Assembly: GCA_023457135.1 (NCBI GenBank)
Contig: JAEWMO010000143.1
Location: forward strand, 1-47,308
Length of the DNA stretch: 47,308 bases
Origin: Methanobacteriota archaeon
GTDB lineage: Archaea > Halobacteriota > Methanomicrobia > Methanomicrobiales > Methanoculleaceae
Reading direction: 5' to 3'
The position numbers and the translations under genes are program-made. The notes beneath the pieces are model-generated. The model had not been told where the DNA came from. It worked only from the letters and a program-made list of their open reading frames with translations, and made no database searches. Below, one piece after another: positions 15,685 to 23,465 of this stretch. Position 1 is the stretch's first letter. The number at the start of each line of letters is the position of its first letter.

Positions 15685-16657
15685 TCGTCTCCTCCCTCTC
15701 AATCTCCCGGTTAAACACCTTCTTTAAGAGATCTGCAGACCAGTCGCCGAAGTAGTAGATCGACCCGACGCCCCCGACCAGCGTGACCAGGTTCTTGATC
15801 AGGTGGTCGACGACCGCGATCAGCGTCGCCGTCGCCGCCGACGTCCCCGCGAGACCCAGGGTCAGGGCAAGCGAGAGTTCATAGGTCCCCACCCCGCCGG
15901 GGGTGATCGGGACTGCCTTGACCAGGTTGCCTATGACGATCGCAAGCACGACGACGGCAAACGGGACCGTCTCCTGGAACATCAGGACGACCGCGTAGCA
16001 GACCAGCACATCGACGAGCCATATGAGGAGCGAGGATCCGCTGAGCACGGCAAGCGCCCGGGGGTGGAGCGAGGCCCGTTTCACCTCATCAAACATCCTC
16101 TGCATGGCAACGACGATCCGGCTCTCGGACTTCATCCTGCCCGACCAGAGGAGCACGATAAAGAAGGCGGCGCCTGCAGCGAAGGGGATGATGATGGCCG
16201 TGATGAACCAGTCGGGAACATCAAGGACGGTGAGAATCACGAACGGGAGCGCGATGGCGCCGAGCACCGCGACCATCAGGATATCGAAGACGCGCTCGAC
16301 GATGAGGGACGAGAACCCCTGGGAGTAGGTGGCGTCATCCTCGTGCTTGAGGATGAGCATCCTGACAAAGTCGCCGAGGCGTGCAGGGACGATGAGGTTC
16401 GCCGTCTGGGAGATAAAGATGCAGGCGGTCGAAAACCCGAGGGTATTGTAGATGTCGAGCCCCTGCAGGATATAGCGGTACCGGTACCCGCGGAGGATCC
16501 AGGCAACGACGCAGATCCCGACGGCAGCAAAGAGGTAGGGCACCACGGCGTGCTCGAGCGTCAGCAGAAGGTCGTCCCATACGCGATAGAGCATGTAGGC
16601 GATGATCCCGACCGCGAGCAGGGTGGGGATGACGACGGCGCTAACCTTCTTCCACAT
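15674..16657 (-). CDS. Lysylphosphatidylglycerol synthase TM-region/flippase-like membrane protein (UPF0104)
   Basis: This 327-aa protein has about eight membrane helices and family motifs of the LPG_synthase_TM/UPF0104 group. These are ILRGYRYRYILQGLDI near residue 55, FISQTANLIVPARLGDFVRM near residue 77, and VKAVPITPGGVGTYELSLAL near residue 246. Members are thought to be lipid-linked substrate flippases or accessory membrane proteins, often beside GT2 enzymes. The ATG at 16657 overlaps the GT2 stop by 17 nt and gives the standard start MWKKVSAVV; the longer frame to 16702 lies mostly inside the GT2 gene. Its neighbours suggest flipping of a lipid-phosphate sugar made by the GT2. Confidence 0.82.
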   Translation of the reverse strand: MWKKVSAVVIPTLLAVGIIAYMLYRVWDDLLLTLEHAVVPYLFAAVGICVVAWILRGYRYRYILQGLDIYNTLGFSTACIFISQTANLIVPARLGDFVRMLILKHEDDATYSQGFSSLIVERVFDILMVAVLGAIALPFVILTVLDVPDWFITAIIIPFAAGAAFFIVLLWSGRMKSESRIVVAMQRMFDEVKRASLHPRALAVLSGSSLLIWLVDVLVCYAVVLMFQETVPFAVVVLAIVIGNLVKAVPITPGGVGTYELSLALTLGLAGTSAATATLIAVVDHLIKNLVTLVGGVGSIYYFGDWSADLLKKVFNREIEREETIDG

Positions 16658-17360
16658 GGAGCCGCCACCATAGGCGAAGAATCGCCGATCCCATCTCGAC
16701 AACGTCTTTTCTGCGCACAGTCGTTCCTTCTCCCTGTTGCCATCGCACGGGAAACTCCCGTATACGATACCCGTTCTTCTGCGCCCGCACCAGCACCTCG
16801 GTGTCCCAGAACCAGTGGTCCGCGGTCACCGACGGGAGCATGGAGAGGAGGCGGTCACGCCGGAACGCCTTGAACCCGCACTGGTGATCGTGGAGGCTGC
16901 TTCCGAGGATGGTCCGTACGAGCATATTATACCCGCGGCTCGCGACCTCCCGCCCCCCGCTCCGGGTGATGTTGCTGTCGGGGAGGAGACGGGAGCCCGT
17001 CGAGATATCGTAGCCCTCGCGTATCGCCCCGATCAGTTCGGCGAGGTGCTCCATATCAGTGGCGAGGTCGACGTCGTAGTAGCAGACGATCGAACCTCGT
17101 GCTCCGTCCACCGCACGGTTGAGCGCCCTGCCCCGGCCGAGCCGTTCGTCGGCGTGGAGGAGGCGGACCCGGGAGTCTCTCGCCGCATAGTCCCTGACGA
17201 ACTCCGTGCTCCCGTCGGTGCTCCCGTCCTCGGCGACGATCAACTCGAATCGGCCCGGTGCGATCGCTTCAAGTGTCTCAAGCGATCGCGGTATGGCGGT
17301 CTCGAGCGCTGCAAGGTCGTTGTAGACCGGCAGGATAGCGCTTACTTCCACTTCACGCAT
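16641..17360 (-). CDS. Family 2 glycosyltransferase, dolichyl-phosphate sugar synthase-like
   Basis: This 239-aa GT-A protein has the nucleotide-sugar loop SAILPVYNDLAALETAI at its N-terminus, VAEDGSTDGSTEFV near residue 43, and the metal-binding CYYDVDLATDMEHL near residue 93. HDHQCGFKAFRRDRL is typical of the dolichyl-phosphate mannose/glucose synthase branch, and DHWFWDTEVLVRA follows. It should move a sugar from UDP or GDP onto a polyprenyl phosphate at the inner membrane face. The ATG at 17360 is preceded by GAGGT and overlaps the FAD gene stop by 8 nt. No C-terminal membrane domain is present. Confidence 0.87.
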   Translation of the reverse strand: MREVEVSAILPVYNDLAALETAIPRSLETLEAIAPGRFELIVAEDGSTDGSTEFVRDYAARDSRVRLLHADERLGRGRALNRAVDGARGSIVCYYDVDLATDMEHLAELIGAIREGYDISTGSRLLPDSNITRSGGREVASRGYNMLVRTILGSSLHDHQCGFKAFRRDRLLSMLPSVTADHWFWDTEVLVRAQKNGYRIREFPVRWQQGEGTTVRRKDVVEMGSAILRLWWRLHVEEG

Positions 17361-18585
17361 CCGGGTACCTCGCAAGAACCCGTTTTGCCACTTCCTGCCC
17401 GGCGACGACTGAGCCGTTCATGCTCCGTTCCGGGTAGTTCGGGGGGCTGAACATTCCGGCGAGGAAGAGCCCGTGCTCCTCGTAGGGGGGGAGGCGGTTC
17501 CGGAGCCCGGTCGTGTAGACGGGGCCCGCATACGGGTCCACGGCGAGCCGGCGCCAGTGGACTTCGCGTTCGCTGACGGAGAACCGCCGGCAGAAGTCCG
17601 TGAGCATCGACCGCTCGAGGCCTTCCGGGAGCCGCCCGGTGAAGTAGGATGCAAGGTAGACGATATGCTCGCCATACCACGCAAGCGGGGCGAAGTTGGT
17701 GTGCGAGACCACCGCACCATAGGGGGCGGCATCCTTCATATTCAGCCAGTATATGCCGTCGGTCACGTCCCGGTCGAGCGCGAGCGTCATGCAGGCGGCG
17801 CCCTGGTAGGGCACGTGGGGGATATCGAGACCGGCAAGTTCTGCGGTCACCTGCGGGGGGAGCGTCGAGATGACGCAGTCGTAGGGCTCGCCGTTGACGA
17901 GCCAGCCCTCTCCCGTCCGCCGAATCTCTTCGGCAGGGGAGTCGAGCATGATAGAGCCCCCCTGCCCCGCCACTTCCTCCTGGAGCCGGGCGATGAGGTG
18001 CTGGAACCCTCCCTTCAGGTAACCCAGGCGTTCGCCCCCGCTGCCCCGGTTGGAGCGGATCGCTATACGGGATATCAGCCAGGCTGCGGAGACCTCGTCG
18101 CGGCGGTCTCCGAACTTGCTCTTCAAGAGCGGTTCAAAGAACGAGGCGTAGATTCCGGTGCCAAGGTTATCGAGAATAAAGTCCTTTGCGGTGATGCCGT
18201 CGAGCGCCGAGACGTCGAACTGCCTGGAGCGCAGGGTCAGCAGGCCGAGCCGGGCTTTCTCAAAGAAGGTCAGATGGGGATACCGCAGGATCTCCGTCAT
18301 GGTCGTGAGCGGGTAGATGGTTCCGTTGACGTAGTAGCCGGTGGTGCCCTGGAGCCATTCCAGCCGGTCGGCTATCTGCAGCCTCTCAAAAAGATCGAGC
18401 AGGCTGGTATCTCCGGCAAAGCAGTGGTGATAGTATTCTTCGATCCAGTAGTCGTCGATCCGGTAGGAGCCGAGGCAGCCCCCCGGGATAGGCCTTCGTT
18501 CGAGGAGATCGACCTGGTGTTTCCCGGCAAGTTCGAGCGCCGAGACCAGGCCACATAACCCTCCCCCCACGATGCAGATCTTCAT
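17353..18585 (-). CDS. FAD-dependent oxidoreductase, protoporphyrinogen oxidase/amine oxidase-like
   Basis: This 410-aa protein starts MKICIVGGGLCGLVSALELA, the GxGxxG dinucleotide-binding fold, with an acidic residue ending strand 2 (DLLERRPIPGGCLGSY). GYLKGGFQHLIARLQEEV and the C-terminal HGLFLAGMFSPPNYPERSMN complete an amine-oxidase/PPO-like FAD protein. It is not the classic UDP-galactopyranose mutase by eye, although that fold is related. It may act on a lipid or sugar of the pathway encoded downstream; the substrate is unknown. It heads a unit with the GT2, flippase-like and DUF2298 genes. GGTGA precedes the ATG, and TTATAATTT near 18610 is a likely TATA element. Confidence 0.8.
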   Translation of the reverse strand: MKICIVGGGLCGLVSALELAGKHQVDLLERRPIPGGCLGSYRIDDYWIEEYYHHCFAGDTSLLDLFERLQIADRLEWLQGTTGYYVNGTIYPLTTMTEILRYPHLTFFEKARLGLLTLRSRQFDVSALDGITAKDFILDNLGTGIYASFFEPLLKSKFGDRRDEVSAAWLISRIAIRSNRGSGGERLGYLKGGFQHLIARLQEEVAGQGGSIMLDSPAEEIRRTGEGWLVNGEPYDCVISTLPPQVTAELAGLDIPHVPYQGAACMTLALDRDVTDGIYWLNMKDAAPYGAVVSHTNFAPLAWYGEHIVYLASYFTGRLPEGLERSMLTDFCRRFSVSEREVHWRRLAVDPYAGPVYTTGLRNRLPPYEEHGLFLAGMFSPPNYPERSMNGSVVAGQEVAKRVLARYPDA

Positions 18586-18635
18586 TGCTCACCAACTATG
18601 TGTGAAAATTATAAGAACACTTTTGAGTTATAGAG

Positions 18636-18673
18636 TATACAACGTCTTTATACATAAACGTCGATATTATTAA
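18636..18673 (+). promoter_or_regulatory. cetZ upstream region with tandem direct repeats
   Basis: TATAC-AACGTC (18636-18646) is followed by TATACATAAACGTC (18649-18662), a near tandem repeat whose AACGTC cores start 16 nt apart. CGATATTATTAAT (18661-18673) is the best TATA candidate for cetZ. The region also faces the FAD oxidoreductase promoter, so it may control both genes. Confidence 0.4.
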
Positions 18674-18700
18674 TTAGTCCATATGAGGGTGTGAAGCTGG

Positions 18701-19867
18701 ATGAGGGTCTTCTTCATAGGATTCGGACAGGCTGGGGGCAAAATTGTCGACATGTTCATTGAACAGGACAAACGAATGCAGACCCAGAATTTCAGAGGTA
18801 TCGCGGTAAACACGGCACGAACTGACCTGATGGGGCTTAAAAATATTGAACTTAAAGATCGGCTCCTGATCGGGCAGACGGTGGTCAAAGGCCATGGTGT
18901 CGGAACAGACAACGTAACCGGGGCCCGGGTGACTGCTGATGAGATAGATGCCATCATCAACGCAATCGACTCGAGGGGTACGCACGACGTCGATGCCTTT
19001 GTCATCATTGCCGGCCTCGGCGGTGGAACGGGTTCCGGGGGTTCGCCGGTCCTCGCCCGGCACTTGAAGCGTATCTACCGGGAACCGGTCTACGCGATCG
19101 GCATCCTGCCCGCTCCCGAGGAAGGCCGGCTTTATTCGTATAATGCGGCCCGCTCCCTGAGCACCCTGGTGAATGAGGCGGATAACACCTTCATCTTCGA
19201 TAACAGTGCCTGGAAGAATGAGGGTGAAAGTGTCAAGGATGCCTACAACCGGCTGAACGATGAGATTGTGCGGCGGTTCGGTGTGCTCTTCCGCGCAGGC
19301 GAGGTCGGCAAGGCAGGTATCGGTGAGATGGTCGTCGATTCGAGCGAGGTCATTAACACCCTGCGTGGCGGCGGCATCAGCACTGTCGGATACGCCATCA
19401 GCGAGAAGGTCGGCCCCCGTGTGAAGCAGAACCAGGGTCTCCTCTCCGGCCTGCGGCGGAAGAAGGAGAAGACCGAGGAGGTCCTGACCGGAGAGGACAA
19501 GTCGGCGAAGATCATCGCCCTTGTCAGGCGGGCCATGCTCGGGCGCCTCACTCTGCCGTGCGATTACTCGACGGCGGAGCGGGGGCTTGTTCTCCTGGCG
19601 GGGCCGCCGGATGAGATGGACCGGAAGGGTGTTGAGAAGTCGAAGAGCTGGGTTGAGGAGAACATCGCCGGCGTCGAGGTCCGTGGCGGGGATTACCCGG
19701 TGCAGAGCGACTACGTCGCTGCGGTGGTGGTCCTTGCAACGATCGGGAACGCTCCCCGGATCACCGAACTTCTCGAGATCGCAAAGGCTACGAAGGAAGA
19801 TGTCCTTAAATCGAAGGAAAAGCGTTCGACCATGTTCGATGACGGCATAGAGCCACTGTTTGAGTGA
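18701..19867 (+). CDS. CetZ-type tubulin/FtsZ superfamily GTPase
   Basis: This 388-aa protein starts MRVFFIGFGQAGGKIVDMFI, the CetZ-like nucleotide loop. It contains the tubulin signature GLGGGTGSGGSPVLARHL near residue 107, followed by YREPVYAIGILPAPEEGRLY. CetZ proteins polymerise with GTP at the inner membrane face and control archaeal cell shape and motility rather than division itself. Length and motifs fit CetZ better than FtsZ1 or FtsZ2. The segment near 245-270 (LLSGLRRKKEKTEE) is an unusual basic linker. An exported coiled-coil gene starts 8 nt after its stop, so the two are probably cotranslated. Shine-Dalgarno support at 18701 is weak. Confidence 0.85.
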   Translation: MRVFFIGFGQAGGKIVDMFIEQDKRMQTQNFRGIAVNTARTDLMGLKNIELKDRLLIGQTVVKGHGVGTDNVTGARVTADEIDAIINAIDSRGTHDVDAFVIIAGLGGGTGSGGSPVLARHLKRIYREPVYAIGILPAPEEGRLYSYNAARSLSTLVNEADNTFIFDNSAWKNEGESVKDAYNRLNDEIVRRFGVLFRAGEVGKAGIGEMVVDSSEVINTLRGGGISTVGYAISEKVGPRVKQNQGLLSGLRRKKEKTEEVLTGEDKSAKIIALVRRAMLGRLTLPCDYSTAERGLVLLAGPPDEMDRKGVEKSKSWVEENIAGVEVRGGDYPVQSDYVAAVVVLATIGNAPRITELLEIAKATKEDVLKSKEKRSTMFDDGIEPLFE

Positions 19868-19875
19868 GGTGATTT

Positions 19876-20973
19876 ATGAAGGGGAACATCAGCAGATGGA
19901 TTATTCTCCTGCTGGCACTGGTTTGCACCGTGCAGGCGGCGTCGGCTGCAGCAGGCTTCGAGATCAAGACCGAGACCATCAACCCTGCAAGCGGGAACCT
20001 CGAACCCGGTCAGCAGGTGACTGCACGCTATGTGCTCACCTACGAGCTGGCTACCGTCAGCAATGCCAACGACGAGACATTTGAGTTCAGCACCGGGCTA
20101 TCGAACCCATCCTGGGATTTCACGATTTATCGCGACGGTGTCACCATTCCGATTCCCAAGAGGAGCGGATATTACCCTGTCCTGACGGAGTACGAGATCA
20201 ACTACGGTGAGGCCGAGACCCAGCTTGATATCCAGTTGCGCGGCACCGTGCCTTCGGGAGCAAGCGGAAAAGCCGAAGTCATCAAGATCCAGCACAAGCA
20301 GGGCGACACCGTGAGGGACACCCACGCCGTGACCCGTGATGTGGTGAGCAAGGCCCAGGTCGAGGGTTCGCTCTCCACCCAGCAGAATAACCTCAAGGCT
20401 CTGAAGGCCGACCTCGATACCAAGGCCGCACAGGGTGTTGATATCTCTGCCGCGCAGGCCAAGTACGACGCTGCAAACCAGGCGCTCGTCAGCGCTGCAT
20501 CCGCAAGCCCGTCCCAGGCAGCGAGTTACATCAGCACCGCCTCAAAGGCCATCGACGAATCAAAGGCGCTCCTTGATAAGGCATGGGCCGAGAAGGAGGT
20601 CGGGAACGCCGCCGCGACGATCGAGTCCCTCGACGGCATGATCAATTACTTCGTGGAAAACCGTTCCATGGGCAGCGACCCGCAGGTTGTTGCCATCATG
20701 ACCAAGCGCGAGAGCGCCGTCCAGTTCTACTCCCAGGCTAAGGATGCCCTGAACGCGAACAACTACTCGCTTGCACGCTCGAAGGCAACCGACGGCCTGA
20801 ATAAGGCGAACGAGGCCCTGACCGATGCAAACAAACTCCAGGAGAAGATCGGCCAGGGGTTCAGCCTCGGCGGTGATCTTCTCCTCTACATCGGTGTCGG
20901 GATCGTCCTCGTCCTTATTGTCGTGGGTATCGTGATGTACCGGAAGAAGACCGGCTGGGATGAGCTCGGGTAA
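19876..20973 (+). CDS. Exported, C-terminally anchored coiled-coil protein paired with CetZ
   Basis: This 365-aa protein has a signal peptide (core WIILLLALVCTVQAASA), an extracellular beta-sandwich-like part to about residue 155, and a long Ala/Lys/Asp-rich helical region (about residues 155-320). The helical region has repeated heptad-like stretches such as NNLKALKADLDTKAAQGV and ALNANNYSLARSKATDG. One membrane helix follows (LLYIGVGIVLVLIVVGIVMY) with a short basic tail, RKKTGWDELG. I do not recognise a family. GAGGTGA lies 4 nt before the ATG, within and just after the cetZ stop. The cytoplasmic tail could contact CetZ, but that is inference from position only. Confidence 0.8.
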   Translation: MKGNISRWIILLLALVCTVQAASAAAGFEIKTETINPASGNLEPGQQVTARYVLTYELATVSNANDETFEFSTGLSNPSWDFTIYRDGVTIPIPKRSGYYPVLTEYEINYGEAETQLDIQLRGTVPSGASGKAEVIKIQHKQGDTVRDTHAVTRDVVSKAQVEGSLSTQQNNLKALKADLDTKAAQGVDISAAQAKYDAANQALVSAASASPSQAASYISTASKAIDESKALLDKAWAEKEVGNAAATIESLDGMINYFVENRSMGSDPQVVAIMTKRESAVQFYSQAKDALNANNYSLARSKATDGLNKANEALTDANKLQEKIGQGFSLGGDLLLYIGVGIVLVLIVVGIVMYRKKTGWDELG

Positions 20974-21437
20974 CCCCGGCGCTTACTCCCGCTCACCCCC
21001 CTACTATTACACCCCGATTTTTCCCGTGTTCCGTTCCTGGTTTTGAGTGCCTGTATGGCAGACCTCGCCTGAGCCCCGGGCTGCCGCAAGCAATCCTCTC
21101 TGCAGGGATGTTTTGAGTCTTTGCGCATGGGGGAGCTACACCCGGATAAACCGCGTTCACCTCATGACGAGCCTTCAAGCTCCGGACGTGGCAGGTCTCC
21201 CCCGGATCTCTGTGGGACGCAACGGCCCCTGGGTCCGGGCACCACCCGGTGGCGCGACGCGGGGGTTCGTACGTGCGACTGCCATGCGGGCAGAGTTTGA
21301 GTTGATGGCGCGAGAGCCGGGGCAGGAATTGAAGAAGGGTGGGGTGCGCACCGGTGAACATCGCGACGCACTACAAAATCGGGGATGCGAACCCCGGTCA
21401 GTGGGTCGAGGTTATCAGAGTGCCGGCCCTGGAAGTC
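20974..21437. other. 464-nt convergent gap with no recognised gene
   Basis: The gap lies between the 3' ends of the coiled-coil gene and the Agl23-like gene. Frames of 69-122 codons cross it on both strands, but their Pro/Arg/Gly-rich translations look like shadow frames of GC-rich DNA, and none has a clear Shine-Dalgarno plus family motif. There is a small CCAC/GTGG hairpin near 21243-21252. I found no tRNA or recognisable SRP or RNase P RNA motif in it. It could be remnant DNA or an unrecognised RNA. Confidence 0.5.
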
Positions 21438-23114
21438 TCAGGCTGCTAGCCCTGCGGGAGCCTTCGAGAAGACCTCGATATTCCTGCTCCCCATCTTCCC
21501 GTCACGCAGGAAATAATACTCAAGCAGCCTGTTTTTGTTCTCTTCATATGAGAACCAGTAGTTCAGCCGGTAGGTCTCCTTCTCGTAGCCCTCGAGAGCC
21601 GGGTAGGTGTCGCCGTCATGGGTGATCACGAGGTCGTAATCGCCTCCATAGATCGTCGCTTCGCTCACCTTCTGGCTGAAGTAAGCGAGCTTCGAGGCGT
21701 TCTCACCCCGGTAATACCAGGGCAGCGGCCAGTAGTTGTCGGTCGCGATCGCCGTGCGGTCGGCGGCGTCGATCTTTGCGAAGACCTCCCGCAGGTCTTC
21801 GGAGTTCTGCACCTGCACGATGGGTTCGTTGATATCCGCCGGTGTGAACGCCACATGGAACATCATCGCGACCAGGAAGATGCTTGCTGCGACGGCGATG
21901 ATCGCCTTCCTCGTAGTCATCGCATAGACCGCGACGAAGATCATGGGCAGGAGCTGGTGGAGGATCAGCCACGGCACCTTCTCGCCGATGTAGGCGTAGA
22001 CCGCAAGCGATAACAGCATCCAGAAGATGGCGAACCGCGCAAACTCCTTCTGCCGGTCGATCGGCCCGACTCTTTCGGCGCGTGAGAAGATCGCACGGGC
22101 ACGCTCTCTCCAGCCCGGTGCTGTCTCTATGGGTGGCGCTACCTCGATAGGTGGGGCAGCAGTTCCGGCCTCTTCGTCATCTGGGAAGGTCTCTACCGGG
22201 CGCACCTCTTTTTCCCGCGAGCGAGAGATGATCCCGGGAATCCCGATGAACTGCAGTATCCCGATCACGGCGAGGACCAGAATCGGCACCTCGTAGAGGA
22301 TGAAGAGCAGGAGGTAGAAGTACGGCGGCCCGCCGAGGCGCTGCGCCTGGTGCATCGAGGTCCAGTGCTCGATAGCCCTGAGCCACCCGTCCATGAGCAC
22401 CTCCGGGTGGGCGCCGAACGACGAGTAGAAGATCGCCATGATCCCGACCGCGACGATGGCGCAGAGTGCAACGTCCCGGAGCCAGCGGCGGGCCGGAATC
22501 TGCACTTTCCCCGTCGCGATGAGGTACAGGAAGTACACCCCGAAGATCAGGACGATGATCGGCATGTTCTCTTTGGCGGACATCCCGAGGCCGATCGCCG
22601 CCCCGGCTATGAGTGCGTATCGCATCTGGTGCCGCTCGAAGTAGTAGAGAAGGGCGACGAGGAGCACCATCGTGAAGAACACGATGAAGATGTCGTTTCT
22701 GAGGAACCGCGAGAAGTAGACCATGTTCGGCGACACGGCAAGGAAGAGCGCTGCTACCAGGGTCTGCTTCTTATCAAGATAGCCGAGCCTGTAGATCGGG
22801 TAGAGCAGCGGAACAAGCAGGGTTCCGAGCAGTGCGGGGAAGAGCCGGCCTACGAGGTCGGAGTCCCCAAGGAGCGAGAAGATCCCGGCCGTGACGTAGT
22901 AGAGGAACGGCCCGTGATACATGGGGTCATAGGTGTAGACCCCCTCCGTCAGGAGCCGGTATGAGAACCATGCGTGAATGGCCTCGTCGTGATGAAAGAG
23001 TTTTAAATCCAGGGCGTAAAAACGGAGGGCAATTGTGGCCAGAAGTATGAGGAGGAAAAGCCCCTCGAATGAGAGTCGTTCACGGGACCAATCCGTGAAC
23101 CTGGCGGCCTTCAC
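21438..23114 (-). CDS. TIGR03663 / Agl23-like GT-C membrane protein
   Basis: This 558-aa polytopic protein has the GT-C/PMT-like N-terminal loop LKLFHHDEAIHAWFSYRLL, whose adjacent Asp-Glu would coordinate metal or sugar donor, and YHGPFLYYVTAGIFSLLGDS. An insert of about 60 polar residues (about 310-365) interrupts the helices, and a soluble C-terminal part follows. The family is TIGR03663, called flippase activity-associated protein Agl23 in archaea and found also in Chloroflexi. A role in lipid-linked glycan transfer is likely but not proven. The start is a GTG at 23114 with GAGGTG 7 nt upstream, straddling the rps10 stop, so it is coupled to rps10. Confidence 0.82.
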   Translation of the reverse strand: MKAARFTDWSRERLSFEGLFLLILLATIALRFYALDLKLFHHDEAIHAWFSYRLLTEGVYTYDPMYHGPFLYYVTAGIFSLLGDSDLVGRLFPALLGTLLVPLLYPIYRLGYLDKKQTLVAALFLAVSPNMVYFSRFLRNDIFIVFFTMVLLVALLYYFERHQMRYALIAGAAIGLGMSAKENMPIIVLIFGVYFLYLIATGKVQIPARRWLRDVALCAIVAVGIMAIFYSSFGAHPEVLMDGWLRAIEHWTSMHQAQRLGGPPYFYLLLFILYEVPILVLAVIGILQFIGIPGIISRSREKEVRPVETFPDDEEAGTAAPPIEVAPPIETAPGWRERARAIFSRAERVGPIDRQKEFARFAIFWMLLSLAVYAYIGEKVPWLILHQLLPMIFVAVYAMTTRKAIIAVAASIFLVAMMFHVAFTPADINEPIVQVQNSEDLREVFAKIDAADRTAIATDNYWPLPWYYRGENASKLAYFSQKVSEATIYGGDYDLVITHDGDTYPALEGYEKETYRLNYWFSYEENKNRLLEYYFLRDGKMGSRNIEVFSKAPAGLAA

Positions 23115-23126
23115 GCCGCTTTCACC

Positions 23127-23435
23127 TCAGCTCTCCAGCACAATCTCAATGCCGATGTCTTTTGGAACCTGAATACGCATCAGCTGACGCAGTGCACGCT
23201 CGTCGGCATCGATGTCGATGAGCCTCTTGTGCACCCGCATCTGCCAGCGATCCCAGGTTGCGGTACCTTCGCCGTCAGGGCTCTTCCTGGTGGGCACCAC
23301 GAGTTTCTTCGTGGGCAGCGGGATCGGACCTGCCAGATTGACGCCGGTGCGCTCTGCTATCTCTCTGATCCTGTCACAGACCATCTCGATTTTTTCAAAG
23401 TCAGTCCCTGAAAGACGTATTCTGGCCTTCTGCAT
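23127..23435 (-). CDS. rps10: Small-subunit ribosomal protein S10
   Basis: This 102-aa protein starts MQKARIRLSGTDFEKIEMVC and contains GPIPLPTKKLVVPTRKSPDG and WQMRVHKRLIDIDADERALR, all diagnostic of archaeal S10. The frame opens at 23447, but the ATG at 23435 follows GGTGG by 4 nt and gives the usual N-terminus. It lies 30 nt after tuf, the normal tail of the archaeal str operon. Its last codons hold the Shine-Dalgarno of the Agl23-like gene. Confidence 0.95.
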   Translation of the reverse strand: MQKARIRLSGTDFEKIEMVCDRIREIAERTGVNLAGPIPLPTKKLVVPTRKSPDGEGTATWDRWQMRVHKRLIDIDADERALRQLMRIQVPKDIGIEIVLES

Positions 23436-23465
23436 GTTTGCCACCAAAAAATTGTAGGTACCCTA

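Noticed and set aside
21047..21361. Overlapping frames on both strands in the 20974-21437 gap, considered as small genes.
   Set aside because: The translations are Pro/Arg/Gly-rich and show no domain or good ribosome binding site, so I left the gap unassigned.
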